Notes: generated from the sequence alone by a model not told the origin. Counted from the stretch's first letter, positions 1-11,244 are shown. The stretch is 64,000 nucleotides of DNA from Monomorium pharaonis (GCF_013373865.1 NC_050470.1:9346373-9410372); one strand, 5' to 3'. A program made the numbers and translations.

Positions 1-818
1 CAGTTTCGCTACGACGTTTCCCTCCGTGTCAAACCCGAGGGCTTCGTTATAATATTTCAGTAGACATTTAAATGTTAATAAGAGGCCGAGTGCAAACTTA
101 CCTACCACTTTTTCTCAGAAGGATATTGCGACCTCGCTCGCAATCCAAATGGCATTCATAATGATACTGATATGCAATGCAAATCCGGTGGCTTTAATTA
201 CGCGACGATGAATAGAAGAAAAATTGAAAGAACTATTGTTCTTACAAAATGCACAAGTTTCAATTGGCAAGCATTGCCAATTGACATTTAGAAAATGCTT
301 ATTAAAAAATTTGTTATATATATGTACAGACTTTTATGCGAAAAGAACAGCAAAGTAAGTTTTTCAAAAACACAAAAAATAAAATTAATTCCATACATTC
401 AAAATTGAATTTAAATTAAAAATTATTTTAAATTTATTAGTATAGTATATAAATATTGTTCCAATTTTAACATTGAAATATAAGAATTTGTTAAAATTTC
501 AAGTTCATAGAAATTAGAATTCACGGATTTTACATAAGTAATTTTTTAGCTTTTGCTACTTGCTTAGCGGCTGCAAAACTTTCGTGATCTCTTGTGCTTT
601 AACCCTTTCCGTATCTCCTGTTTTCCCAGAAGAGATGCATTTTATATGGAAATCGTTCTATGAGTTTTTAGAAGCTGATTCCAAATCAGTTATCAAAATT
701 GAAATTTAAAATGATGGCGTTAACATGGCAGTTATAAAATGATGAATATATAAATAAAATATGAGTATAAAGCTCATGGATTAAGATATTTTTCTGATTA
801 CCAATTACAAACCGAAGA

Positions 819-827
819 CTCTCTCTT

Positions 828-861
<34 letters not shown>

Positions 862-920
862 AAATTATATATATATGTAGTATGTATGTATGTATGTATG
901 TATGTATGTTTGTATGTATA
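819..920. repeat. compound microsatellite (CT)n-(TA)n-(TGTA)n
   Basis: A CT run is followed by a TA run of about 20 bases, a short AT-rich spacer and then roughly seven TGTA units. It lies in intronic DNA. Confidence 0.9.
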
Positions 921-944
921 TTAGATAATTTAATCTAGAATAAA

Positions 945-1630
945 GTACCTGTACCCAAATATGGTCCACCTAAACTTTAACAATTTTTTAAATTTTTTGA
1001 TGAATATGAAATAAGAGATTTAAAATAGGAAACATTTCTGAAACCCCAAAAATATATGAAATATCTTTAATTATTTATATAAATATATTAAAGATTTTTA
1101 AAAAAGGTAGTACTTAGGCTATATTGATTACATATGTACCCAATATGGTTCAGTTATATATTTTCCTTTTTTTCATAAACATTTTTGAAAAAATGCGAAA
1201 TAAAAAAACCAACATGTTTAATTAAGCATTTTTATTTCTATTCCTATTAACATACTTAAAGAAAAAAAAACACATACAATTATTAATTAAATATAAAACT
1301 GTGTTTATTTACTACGAGGGGTTATCTCAATTTTTATGTATCAAAAAACTTCTCCAACTAATTGGAGAAAAAAATAAGAAATACTAATCAAAAATTAAAC
1401 ACTAAATTAAAAAATCTTAACTTTTGTATAATAAGATGTATTGTGTTTCCCTAGCCTAATGGCGATCATACAAAGAGTTTTCTTTAATTATAAGCAAGAT
1501 AAGCAGATATTGACCAGACTGGCATAAATACATCGACTTCTTGAGCAATATATTAGCATTATCTGCGTGAAATTTGTTGTGTAACTATTTTGAAATAGGG
1601 AGGGAGTAAGCCAAATTGGGTACAAGTACC
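945..1630. mobile_element. candidate inverted-repeat element of about 690 bp
   Basis: The left end reads GTACCTGTACCCAAATATGG. The reverse complement of the right end reads GTACTTGTACCCAATTTGGC, so the two ends form imperfect terminal inverted repeats of about 20 bp. A related motif (GTACCCAATATGG) lies inside near 1136. The interior is AT-rich with no convincing coding frame, as expected for a non-autonomous DNA transposon or a decayed copy. Confidence 0.45.
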
Positions 1631-1789
1631 TTATATTTAAAACGATAAAAAAAGTATTCTGAAAGTCTGATTGTCTGAAGGACAAATTGCGCGCATTTTG
1701 ATTACACATATAAACTATTACAATATTTATCATAATAACGTTTTAATTTGTTTTTTTGCATTTCTCTCACAGTTAAATAAGACTAAGTA

Positions 1790-1935
1790 CACAGAAAGAA
1801 AGATTTCTCTAGATTTTATAAACAGTTTGTTCGACTATTCCAAAGCATATATTTCTTTGGTTTTAATAAATTTTAAATAGATTTCTTTAGATTTAATATA
1901 ATTTATTAAATTTAAAGAAATCTTTCTCTCTGTGT
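1790..1935. mobile_element. family-B MITE, copy 1
   Basis: A short element whose ends read CACAGAAAGAAAGATTTCTC and, on the other strand, a closely related CACAGAGAGAAAGATTTCTT. The body contains TTCGACTATTCCAAAGC followed by an A/T-rich stretch. Related copies lie at 45145-45325 and, interrupted, at 34259-34703. It has no coding capacity. Confidence 0.7.
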
Positions 1936-3374
1936 GTATATAATTAGCATCTATTGAATGAATTTTCGACATAATATACGGTTATTCTTCACTATCTAAA
2001 AATTGCATTTTTCGCAAAGGGGTTACATGACTACATTTTATTGAAAACGTAACATTTCAAAGTATACAACGGTTTGCACATAAAGCTTGAAAACCTTCCT
2101 CCTTAAAACAACCAAGGAGTGAAGCCGATGATGACACTATTTGTTTAAAAGTTATCATAATTTCTGTAAGTGGGACATATACGTCCCAGAGGTACGAAAG
2201 GGGTTAATACCATAAAGGGGAGCTCTCGAACGCCTAAGACAGATAGATTCAATAATGCAAGAGCAAAATTGTCGTACGTAAGCGACACACGTGGGTGGAC
2301 GCTGTTGCATTCGACCCGCATTCGAACTGCTGCATCCCGCAGTCCTCCCCCGTGCGCGACGTTTAAATTGTTGAGCACCTAATATTGACCCCGGGAAAAT
2401 AATTCCTCTTCGGCACACACACAGCCCGGGATCTGGTATTAGTATCGCCGTAAGTCAACGACGGCGACCGCGGTATCCTGGATTGCGATTTTGACGGGAA
2501 ATCGATGAACCGCGCCGTAACGTAAGCGCGCCTGCAATCGAAACCTGCCTCCCTAGCGCGCGATAGTTGTAATCCGATAGGGGCGAGGGAGGGGGGAGGG
2601 GGAAACATTATCGTAACTCACCGTCGCTGCCGCCGCGCGACAACACACTCTTTTCCCAATAGCCCCAATAGAGCGACATTCTGAATCGGCGCCATTTGTC
2701 GTAACATTTAATACTTCGACTACACCGACAAAGCGTCGCGTTAACATTCGAACAGAGCCGTCGGCTCGAATTACGTTTCGGAGTTGAATGTGGCGGTTTA
2801 CGCTTTGATTCTCCCCCCCCCCCTCCCCTCGCTCTTATCTATACTTTTGTATTGTCGCCTCCTTTTTACACCTACATGCGTTCTCGAACTCCACGAATTT
2901 ATGAACAGCACTTTTCCGAGGAAAGCAAATTTACGGGGGGGAAAAAAGAACCACTTTCCGACTTGAACCAGCGTGCGGTTGTTCTCGCATAGAAATCGAT
3001 TTGTAAAAATTAGTATTTATAAATTTAAAAGAGTTGCCGTTTTTCCCCGAATGCTCGACGATACGTCAGAACGAGCGAGTTCACTTGGTTTCTTACGGCT
3101 CGTAAACATCAACTGGTACGAATTAAGCAACTGCGCACCGTGTTCCCTCGCGATGGCAGGGTCGTTACATGTTTGCGACTCGCCCCAAACTCCCTCGACA
3201 CGTGAAACACATCTTCGCGACGTGTCGATCTCGCCGAATGTCCGTCGCGATGTGTGTGTGTGTATGTGTGTTTGTTACACGACCGTGTGTAACCACCAGC
3301 GACGAAGCATGCGAGTCATTTATCACGCGCACGTCCGCATCTGCAGTCTACGGTGTGTGTCCCTGTGGTTTCAG

Positions 3375-3673
3375 GCTCCACGCCGCAGGTCACCTTCCCG
3401 CCGGGCGCCGGTCACGATCGTTACGAGGAGAACTTCAACGGGCCGGCGACGTACGCGGAGCCGTACGTCGAGCGTTACGGCATCAAGAGCGACTTCAGCG
3501 GCCGCGAGCCGTTACATCCCACGCCACCGCGGCCGGGGTACGTGCCCACCCTGGGCCAGACGCCGCCCTCCAGCACGCAGGGTTCGGTCATGATGGTGTA
3601 CGGACTGCAGCCGGACAAAGTCAATACCGACAAGCTCTTCAACCTGTTCTGCTTGTACGGCAACGTGACGAAG
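3375..3673 (+). CDS. sm: hnRNP L-family RNA-binding protein (smooth), exon with start of RRM3
   Basis: This is the first visible exon of a gene encoding an hnRNP L/LL-type RNA-binding protein, orthologous to Drosophila smooth. Such proteins bind CA-rich RNA and act in splicing and mRNA metabolism, mainly in the nucleus. The exon starts after a TTTCAG acceptor with two bases of a split codon and ends at AAG|GTAAGT in phase 0. It encodes 99 residues. A linker rich in Pro, Gly and Tyr (GYVPTLGQTPPSSTQG) is followed by the first strand and helix of the third RNA-recognition motif: VMMVYGLQPDKVNTDKLFNL, then FCLYGNVTK. The VYGL and LFCLYGNV segments are hallmark hnRNP L RRM3 sequence. The 5' exons, with RRM1 and RRM2, lie outside the window. 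The ATG at 3353 lies in intron sequence and is not a start. Confidence 0.93.
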
Positions 3674-4202
3674 GTAAGTGATCGTGTGGCTCGTTTCTCT
3701 CCGTGTTGTCCGCCTCCCACTCCCTGGACACCTTTGTGCGACGCTCGTGATGCGTGTTTAGAGTGTTAAATGGAACGAGCCGGTGGCTGGACCGAACAAA
3801 AGGGTCGCATGACTTAATTATCGCCACGGTACCTCGCGTTAACACGGTATAGGGACGTCTATTGGACGAACGTCTCTTACACAACGTGTACCTGCGTTTA
3901 ACGAGGAGCAACGGATCCCGGTTTCCGCCGTATGCATTTAACATGGATTAACGAGAGAGCGAGCGAGCGAGCGCGCGCGCGTGTTCATATTTAACGGGAG
4001 TTAAATCCCGCATTGCCGTACGCGAGTCATAAATGGTCCCCTCATTTCAAACACACGCGGTTTTCGATTCAACACGGTGCACGATTTTAATTTTGAAGAA
4101 TTCGCTAAATTGTTAATGAAACTATAACGCATTTATGAAAAATTCCATGGAGTCGTCGAATCTTTTAACCCTAATCCTACACACTACACACTATCACGCT
4201 AT

Positions 4203-4791
4203 CACCCCAAAAAATATTTTGCTGATATAGACAGATTTCTTGATATCACAACCAAAATGTATCGCTAATTTTTGTATCGGCTAGAATTTTGGCCGTATAC
4301 ACTGAGAGAAAAAACATAGATTGAAATAAATATTTTCTGAAATAGTACCAAGCAGAAGTTTTATAAAAAAGAAATAATATTTATTTCAAATAAGATAATG
4401 TTTTCAATAATTTAAAAGATGTATTAACATGTCTTAACATTTTTTTAATTTTAGAAAATATTATCTTATTTGAAATAAATATTATTTCTTTTTTATAAAA
4501 CTTCTGCTTGGAACTATTTCAAAAAATATTTCAATCTAGTATATTTTTTTCAATATATAAGTAGTTAAATTGAAGTTCAAGTATTTTATGTGTTCAAGTT
4601 AAATGCATAAATACTTGAACAACTAAAGAAACTACAACTAAAGAAATTTAATCAAATTCAAAAATGTAGTCAAATTAACATTTTTTTCTCAGTGCATACA
4701 TATCACAGTATTAGCTAATTATTTATCTATCTCAGCTAAATTTTACACACATGTAATTTTTGTTAAAGTTGCAAGATTATTTTTTTGAATG
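4203..4791 (-). mobile_element. family-C MITE, interrupted copy
   Basis: The segments 4203-4299 and 4695-4791 match, in reverse orientation and order, the two ends of the element at 34426-34672. Shared blocks include ATTTCTTGATATCACAACCA, TAGAATTTTGGC, TTATTTATCTATCTC and TTTTACACACA. The termini are CACCCCAAAAAAT and, on the other strand, CATTCAAAAAAAT. The middle of the element is replaced by the A/D chimera. Confidence 0.75.
4300..4694. mobile_element. chimeric family-A/family-D element inserted in family C
   Basis: The left 250 bp are a family-A foldback. Arms of about 90 bp containing AATAAATATT, GTACCAAGCAGAAG and ATAATATTTATTTCAAATAA pair with 4446-4540. The right 145 bp match the right two-thirds of the family-D element at 38471-38683, for example TTGAAGTTCAAGTATTTTAT. 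The outer ends are CACTGAGAGAAAAAA and TTTTTTTCTCAGTG, so one A end and one D end act as a matched pair. Confidence 0.7.
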
Positions 4792-5031
4792 CCAATAATT
4801 CGGTATTCTACACAAGGAGTAAAATTATACCCCAGCCTTTTGACATAATTATTACTCATATATTATCAAACATTTTGGCTCAAAATAATTTTTTAACATT
4901 TTTCAAACTTTCAATAATATCCAAACGTTATTTTGGGGCAATTTAAATTTTTTAACAATGAAAAAAATTCATGAAGCTAAGCAAAAAGCTAAGTCTAAAA
5001 GTAAAACCAAAAACCAGTGGAGTTTATTCCA

Positions 5032-5280
5032 CACTAAAATAAAATTTACTGAAATAAATATTTTTTCAAATAGTACCATGCAGAAGATTTGTAAAAAATA
5101 AATAATATTTATTTTAAATAAGATAGTATTTTCTATAATTTAGAAAATTTATTATACATTTTCTAAATTATAGAAAATATTATCTTATTTGAAATAAATA
5201 ATATTTAATTTTTGCAAAGCCTTTATATAGTACTATTTGAAAAAATATTTATTTCAATTTAGTAAATTTTTTCTTCGGTG
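5032..5280. mobile_element. family-A MITE, full foldback copy
   Basis: A near-palindromic element of about 250 bp. The left arm (TGAAATAAATATTTTTTCAA, then GTACCATGCAGAAG) pairs with the right arm, which ends in ATTTCAATTTAGTAAATTTT. The centre reads TTTCTATAATTTAGAAAAT. The ends are CACTAAAATAAAA and TTTTTTCTTCGGTG, the latter followed by TA. It belongs to the same family as 4300-4550, 9061-9230 and 44955-45143. Confidence 0.75.
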
Positions 5281-5460
5281 TATCCCACATGTAGGATTAG
5301 GGTTAAAGATTTTTGTCGCGTCCCGTTGCAATCGATTCTCGATGTAAATTATCATCGACAAAGAATCGATGCGGTGGTTTGCACAGCAGTTTCGCGAGCG
5401 CTTTTCGCTATGCGGGAGGCAAAACCAACAATCTCAAAGCGCTCTGTCTCTTCGTCGCAG

Positions 5461-5684
5461 GTTAAATTCTTGAAAACAAAGGAGGGCTGCGCGATGATAC
5501 AGATGGGAGACAGCATAGCCGTGGAGCGATGTCTGCAGAATCTGAACAACGTCACGATCGGGACGGACGGCAGGCTGCAGCTCGGCTTCTCGAAGCAGGC
5601 CTTCCTTTCGGATGTGACCAACCCCTACATTCTACCCGACAAGACAGCGAGCTTCAAGGACTTCACGGGCAGCAAGAATAACAG
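5461..5684 (+). CDS. sm: smooth / hnRNP L-like, second half of RRM3
   Basis: The acceptor TTCGTCGCAG precedes GTTAAATTC and the donor is AACAG|GTGAGT. The phase-0 start joins exactly to the previous exon to give GNVTK|VKFLKTKEGCAMIQM. The exon encodes 74 residues plus two bases of a split Arg codon. It completes RRM3: the RNP1-like strand VKFLKTKEGCAMIQMGD, the helix SIAVERCLQNLNNV and the last strand LQLGFSKQ. It then runs into the inter-RRM linker, which contains TNPYILPDKTASFKDF and SKNNR. The hydrophobic LGFSKQ end and the linker are characteristic of hnRNP L proteins. Phases and motif order leave little doubt about the call. Confidence 0.94.
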
Positions 5685-8600
5685 GTGAGTCCACATGACG
5701 CGCGTCAATTCCCTCCGCGTTTTATCCTCCCGTCGTTTTTTTTTTCCGCTCGACGCCCTCCGACGTTGAAGACCATTTGTCTCCGCTTGATCTTCCTTCT
5801 ACTCTCCGTCTCACGATATTTTCTCACCTTATATATATAGCGCGAGGAAAGTACATATAAATTTCTCGTCGCAGAGGTGCACCACCGGAATTTTCCCAAC
5901 TGTTTCTTTCCTCGCCATTTAAGAAAGTGCCAGCGTGAACTGAAATGTAAGACAGGTCTATAATACACATATAAAAAAATTCGAGAGTTAATTCTATTGA
6001 CGATATCTCGAAAAAGATTTTATTGACTTTTACTGCATAAGTTTTGAAGATTTGATTATACAAATTACTATTACGCCACGACTTTTTATTATGATAAATT
6101 AAATTTTTTATAAAAATTCTACTTAACCAACAAATATATTGAATCTGAAGATTGCATATTACACCTATTTTTACAAATGCGCTAATACTTAATTAAACAA
6201 CATACATATTATGAACATATATACATATATTTTATTTTTTAACACATTCTAAATAATATGTTTTAATTTATTCTTTACTTGTTATTATCTTTTATTGTTA
6301 TAATGCTAAAGAAATAATGACAAATTTCAATGTTTTTGATATAAATATTACAAATAAATAACCCCTGGTTGAGATAAGATTATTTGAGAGGAAAAAAGAA
6401 AGATGCTTGTTAACATTATTATTAAATTGATTATCAACTCAATATTGTGATATTACTAACCTTGTTTATAACATTGTGTAATAAGTGTTTTAAAGACCGA
6501 AAAATCTATTCGACGCAGTTCAATGCAGAACGTTGAAGGTATAATATATAAAATCACACAAGCAAATATCAGCGTGAAAATCCAGCTGCGACCGAGTAAT
6601 ACTTATTCTCTGTTGGATACGTTTTCACACGTTGATCTATATTCTCTTATTGTCTTTACTTAAATAAATAAATTTTATTTACGTGATAACTGTAGTACAG
6701 AGATTATAATCTCTTATATTGAAATTGCACACAAAAATCTTAAATACTTATCTTAAATACGTATTATTAAAAAACTCAAATTTGTATCATTATTTCTATT
6801 AAATCGCCAAATTTTCGTGTTACCTTTAAATGCCGTATACAACAGTTAAAAATTGATTTTTTTATTATTTTGGAAACAGCCTGTGGTACATCGAAGGGGA
6901 TGAAAGAACATCCCTCTCGTCTTCTTACATATTACATGTGATAATAATGAAATGTATCGGCATACCTCCTTTTCACTCTCTTGCGGGATTAGATTCCCGC
7001 CGGACAACGTCGATAGACTTATAATAAATTGACGTGTCTACCCTTCGCGCCGAACATCGTCGATCTTACAAAAGTACGGGTGTCTCGGTAATGCGGTATC
7101 CCGCTCCTTCCCCCCTCCCACCCCTTAGCTTGACCTATTCTCGTCGCCGTTCTCTCGGCGCGGATCCCATGGAGGTGGAGCAATAACGCGGAACGCGAAA
7201 CGCGTACAGTGCGACCCGGCAAATTGCGAGTCGCACTCCGCGAGATTAAACTCGGGAGACTAATTAAATGCGGACACGTAAACGAGCGCGATTTAAATCC
7301 TTCTCTCTCTCTCTCTCTCTCTCTCCTTTCGCTTTGCTGAAAATCTCCTCCCAGTTCGAGTTCGCGCGGCCTTGTCTCCGATCACGCTCCGGGGGGACGC
7401 GGACGCGCTCGAGCGGAAGAATCAAATCTAAAGGTTGAATAGGAACTAACGACACCGCCGCGATTTCACCGTGTGTCTACCGACACGCTAGCGCTTCGCT
7501 GACCGCTCCCCTCCCACCCCTCGACCGCTCGAAAGGGCGTGCCTGATGATATCCGGCTCGCCGATTAAGCTCGAGCTCCGGCCCGATTGTCCGCCGGCAC
7601 GAATTACGGGAAGTGCGCGAAGACGTCTTCCGAATGAAGTTTTGCATTCACGCGTAAAAATCGCGTGGTCAGGAAGGGGAAATTTGTATTTTTTTTTTCC
7701 TTGTGTGTGTGTGCATGTAGTAGACACGTGAAAAGCGCCGAGTACAGAAGTAGAAGCGATATAGTACAGCAAAACCGGATTAATTAACAGCTCTCGCGAA
7801 AGAACGCCCCCTTCCCCCCCTTCTAACCCGATAACCATTGTCCGGGAGTAATTGTTGCCCGACAATGGGGCGTTGCAGCGAGCGCGTCAGCGCGCGGGCG
7901 ATTTATTTAAATTAAGATTTTCAAAGTTTCCGCGGACTCTCCCCCTTCACCCCGGCTCCCGCCTGAAATTCTCCTCCCCCTATCGTCAGGTCTTTCTCGC
8001 CGGCGCGGCGTCTCATTCATTTAACGCGATTCCGAAAGAGCCAATTTAAATTTCGCTCAAGCAGGCAGAGCGATTCATTGGAATGAATAATTTAACAAAG
8101 CGAGGAAACACCATCGTCACGTGATACGTGTGTTTTCGCGGGGTAAGAAGCGCTCTCACCCCCCTCCCCCCTCTCGGCGAGAAACTTAATCGGCCGCAGG
8201 CCACCCCCCCCCGCCGCCTCGGGCGCCTCGTGAGCTCTCCGATTGCGAGAAGTCAATCACGAGAAAGTTTCCCCTTCCTCCTCCCCCCCCTCCTCCTCGA
8301 GGCGCCCGCGAAAGACAAACTGCGCGCTCCAGAAACGTTCTCCGTGGACTTCGGTTTTTTCCTCCTCCGCGCGCGGAAATCCGCTTTCGTCCCGCGTAAT
8401 TGAGGGACTGAGAATGTAAGCTGACATTTTTGTTGGGAATAAGACGCCGGCGTTGCCACGGAACGTGAAAAGGGAGCAATTTCTTCCGCGCCGGAGAGAC
8501 AGGCATATTTCCCCACGGGGCTCTATCAAAGCTGTCCACGAGGAGAGAAATAAAATGCAATATTACGATAATCTTTAATTTTTCTCCTTCGCTTTTTTAT

Positions 8601-9438
8601 ATCTCGGGATGATGGAACTGTCCCCTCGCAGCGTCCTTTCGTCTTTAAAGGTGTAGTGTTTTTTTTTTTTTTTTTTTTTTTTTTGTAGATTTTGATTTTC
8701 TGAATACGATAAATTATTTTTAAAATCGTGAGACTTAGGAAACACCTTGAAAATTGAACATGGTGTTTTTATAGAAATTCGTGTGATACATGTAAAAATA
8801 AATCAACTTAGAGCGTTCAACGTAACAAATTGATTAATTTTTTAATTAATCAGAATGCAAAAACAAATAAAAGAAGGTTAAAATTGAAACATATAAAGTC
8901 CAAATAATTGTTTAAAGATACAAAAAAATTAAAATACAGAATACGAAAAGAAACAAAAAACCGATATCTTGCCGCAATCGTAAAATTTAAACTAAAATTT
9001 ATTGAATGCACTTTGTGTTCTCTTTTAAAAACTGACGAACGAGACATATTAGTTACAGTGCACTAAAAAAAATGTACTATATCTAAAAAAATAAATGTAT
9101 AATACATTTTCTAAATTATATAGAAAATATTATCTTATCTGAAATAAATTATTTATTTTTTTATAAAATTTCTGCTTTGGTGCCATTTCAAGAAATATTT
9201 ATTTAAATCTAGTATATTTTTTTTTGTGTGTTATTTGACTTTCTTTTTGTCAACGATATTTTACGGCGACTTTAGCTTGGTCCAACTTGGAAAATTTCTA
9301 TAACTCTTCTCGACCTACGCGAAATGTAAACCACAAGGCGGCTCGCGTAATGAACGAATAGCCAATAGAGCTAATCGGCGGAAGCCGCTTTTACCAGCGA
9401 AGCCCTACAACGCCCGGTGTATCGATGTGTCATTGCAG
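5685..9438 (+). other. sm intron, 3.75 kb
   Basis: This intron runs from GTGAGTCC to ATTGCAG. It is AT-rich at 5.9-6.9 and 8.6-9.3 kb and GC-rich at 7.0-8.6 kb, where it carries a CT run (7301-7324), polypyrimidine tracts and purely fortuitous open frames. A T26 run lies at 8659-8684 and a partial family-A MITE at 9061-9230. No additional exon was recognised. Confidence 0.8.
9061..9230. mobile_element. family-A MITE, internally deleted copy
   Basis: It begins with CACTAAAAAAAATGTACTAT and ends with ATCTAGTATATTTTTTTTTGTGTG. It keeps the family-A right arm (AAAATATTATCTTATCTGAA, ATTTCTGCTTTGGTGCCATT) but lacks most of the left arm. Confidence 0.6.
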
Positions 9439-9698
9439 ATTCCTGAACCCGGCGATGGCCAATAAGAACAGGATACAACCACCGTCGAAGATAGTCCACT
9501 TCTTCAATACTCCGCCTGACCTAACCGAGGAGACGGTGAATCGCGTGTTCGTGGAGCGCGGCATCGAGGCACCGACGACGATCAAGCTGTTCCCCCTCAA
9601 GTCCGAGCGATCGTCCTCCGGCCTGATCGAATTCAGCAGCGTCGGCGTCGCGGTTGCCGCTATCATGGAGTGCAATCACACGGCGCTCGAGAACAGCA
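9439..9698 (+). CDS. sm: smooth / hnRNP L-like, RRM4 exon
   Basis: The acceptor CATTGCAG is followed by A, which completes the split Arg codon (NNR|FLNPAMANKNRIQPPS). The donor is AGCA|GTGAGT, leaving one base. The exon encodes 86 residues: the linker motif AMANKNRIQPPSK, matching the AKNRIQ-PS motif of hnRNP L, followed by most of the C-terminal RRM4. That part has KIVHFFNTPPDLTEETVNR for strand 1 and helix 1, IEAPTTIKLFPLKSERSSSG for strand 2 and loop, and LIEFSSVGVAVAAIMECNH for strand 3 and helix 2. The KSERSSSGL segment is a signature of hnRNP L/PTB-like fourth RRMs. The ATG at 9425 lies upstream of the acceptor and is not used as a start. Confidence 0.94.
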
Positions 9699-10369
9699 GT
9701 GAGTATCGACGTGCGATCGTAAAAAAAGGGGGGGGGAAAAAAATCTCGAATTTCTCTCGCGCGGCGAGTTTTTCTCGACGAGATAGAAGTCGTCGTGAGA
9801 GAACTTTACGCGATTGTGACACTCCGCGGTTGGTCGACGCAACTTTATCGCTCATTCGTCCGATTCCGTGGATTCGGATTTCACTTCCCTCGTCCTCCAG
9901 GTTTTTACGATCCCTCCTCTCGTGGGGAAAAGTCCACTTACTTAGTTCCCGTTTACGCGTCTCCTCGATTTTTGACGCGATCATTTTTATATCGGAAAGT
10001 AAAGTTGAGGAAACGGACCATCGTGTTGGCCGTAAAAGTTGTCGAAAGATGTGAGGAAACGAGCATGTTCGATTTCGAGAATGTTTTTTTTATACGTATA
10101 CGTATCAGCTCGTTGTTCCTCTGAAAACTCACAGGATCACAGAGCTTAGCTCGTGTTCCTACGCTCGCCACATTCAACTTTTTCATTAATCTCTTGTTCT
10201 TTAAATGGCAATTAGTGTATTATCAATGGTATACTTATAACTATGATAATTAGTGAATGTTCACTGTGTTAGTGTGATTTCAACTTTTGAATTAATGAAT
10301 TATTAGTAAAAGATTAATGTATTTATTTCACCGATTGTAATTCGGAGAATGCGAAGCAACGTATACAAA

Positions 10370-10780
10370 CGGAGAGAATTTTCTTTTAAAATTTACCGTC
10401 ATAGAGTCAGTTGGTCCAGCTTCTTGGTAAACTTACCTATCAGGTAAACATATTCATTCATCTTATATAATAAACATTGATCTTTATTTATTTAAAAGAA
10501 ATGAAGATAGACACATGCTTACCTGGTAGGTTAATTTACCAAGAAGCTGGAACAATTGGCCCATAATCTGGTAATTGTAAGATAATGTATGACCTCGAGG
10601 AATTTTACTATACTTTTAGTAAAATTTACTAAGAGTATAGTAAGATTTACTGTACCTTCAGTTAATTTTACTAAAAGTATAGTAAATTTTACTAAAAAAT
10701 ATAGTAAAATTCCTCGAGGTCACACATCATTCTACAATTATCAGATTTTGAGGGTAAATTTTAAGAGAAAATTCTCTCCG
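10370..10780. mobile_element. family-E MITE, copy 1, carrying a nested element
   Basis: The terminal inverted repeats are CGGAGAGAATTTTCTTTTAA and, on the other strand, CGGAGAGAATTTTCTCTTAA. Inner arms GACCTCGAGGAATTTTACTA pair with TAGTAAAATTCCTCGAGGTC around short repeats of TTTACTA. Compared with the copy at 47436-47738, about 160 bp interrupt the left arm at 10403-10563. Confidence 0.75.
10403..10563. mobile_element. family-K inverted-repeat element nested in family E
   Basis: The arms CAGCTTCTTGGTAAACTTAC (left) and, on the other strand, CAGCTTCTTGGTAAATTAAC flank an AT-rich core. Just outside them TTGGTCCAGC pairs with GCTGGAACAA. The block is absent from the otherwise similar family-E copies at 30 and 47 kb, so it is an insertion. 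Confidence 0.6.
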
Positions 10781-11104
10781 TGCATCAAGGGATCAGTGGT
10801 GCTGATTTTAAGATCAGAGCCAGATGAAAGTTACATAGACGATGAGTGTAGCTCACGAACGCACCTACGCGCGTCTTCCTCTTTACTTGACTCCGATCTT
10901 GAACTCGGCATCACTGGCTGGCATCGACAGTAGGATTGTAGTAATTAATGATTTGGGATATCGATTCAATTTCCCCCCGACAATTCCGCTAGACAGCGAA
11001 AGACGTGTCAAACTCGTGGAACTTGAGAGAGTCCCCCTCTCGCTTTGCGAGTTTGGCGGCGAAATATTACAAGGCGGCCCCGTCGCCGCGCTTGTCTGTT
11101 ACAG

Positions 11105-11244
11105 ACGGCAAGTTCCCCTACATCATGAAGCTCTGTTTCTCGTCGTCGCGCACCATACCCACGAGCTTCCCACCGAGCAGCGGCAGCGCGTCGAGCAATT
11201 CCGCCGGTAATGGCCACGTCAAAATGCAGCAGGACTCGGAATAG
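11105..11244 (+). CDS. sm: smooth / hnRNP L-like, terminal coding exon
   Basis: The acceptor CTGTTACAG is followed by AC, which completes the split Asn codon (ENS|N|GKFPYIMKLCFSSS). The exon encodes the last 45 residues and the stop TAG. GKFPYIMKLCFSSS is the last strand of RRM4 and corresponds to the conserved GPYPYTLKLCFS end of vertebrate hnRNP L. It is followed by a low-complexity tail of Ser, Gly and Asn (FPPSSGSASSNSAGNGHVKM) ending QQDSE. The vertebrate protein stops almost immediately after the strand, so this tail of about 30 residues is an insect-type extension. Confidence 0.93.

Larger units (their letters stand above)
1..3374. other. upstream intron of the sm gene (partial)
   Basis: No exon was recognised here. 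The first readable sm exon begins at 3375 with two bases of a split codon, so this stretch is intronic at least at its right end. It is AT-rich up to about 2.1 kb and GC-richer from 2.2 to 3.4 kb. It holds a compound microsatellite (819-920), a candidate terminal-inverted-repeat element (945-1630) and a family-B MITE (1790-1935). The short open frames in 2.2-3.6 kb look like chance frames in GC-rich DNA. An alternative sm promoter or 5' exon in the GC-richer part cannot be excluded. Confidence 0.6.
4161..5309. mobile_element. outer inverted repeat enclosing a MITE nest (family J)
   Basis: TTTAACCCTAATCCTACA at the left end (about 4164-4181) recurs in inverted orientation at the right end (about 5290-5307). 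Between these arms lie a family-C element (4203-4791), itself interrupted by a chimeric A/D element (4300-4694), and a complete family-A MITE (5032-5280). The arms may be the termini of an older element that took the later insertions. Confidence 0.5.
3674..5460 (+). other. sm intron carrying a nested MITE cluster
   Basis: This intron runs from GTAAGTG after the 3375-3673 exon to TTCGTCGCAG before the 5461 exon. It is GC-rich and featureless up to about 4.1 kb. From 4161 to 5309 it is made almost entirely of nested and adjacent inverted-repeat elements, described separately. Only about 150 bp separate the last element from the downstream acceptor. Confidence 0.85.
9699..11104 (+). other. last sm intron, 1.4 kb
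   Basis: This intron runs from GTGAGTATC to CTGTTACAG. It contains the composite family-E MITE (10370-10780) with a second inverted-repeat element inside it. The rest shows no recognisable feature. Frames at 9.7-10.1 kb are read-through of intron sequence. Confidence 0.8.

Noticed and set aside
3353..3769. ATG at 3353 as the start of the RNA-binding protein
   Set aside because: It lies before a clear TTTCAG acceptor. The exon begins with a split codon and RRM1 and RRM2 would be missing.
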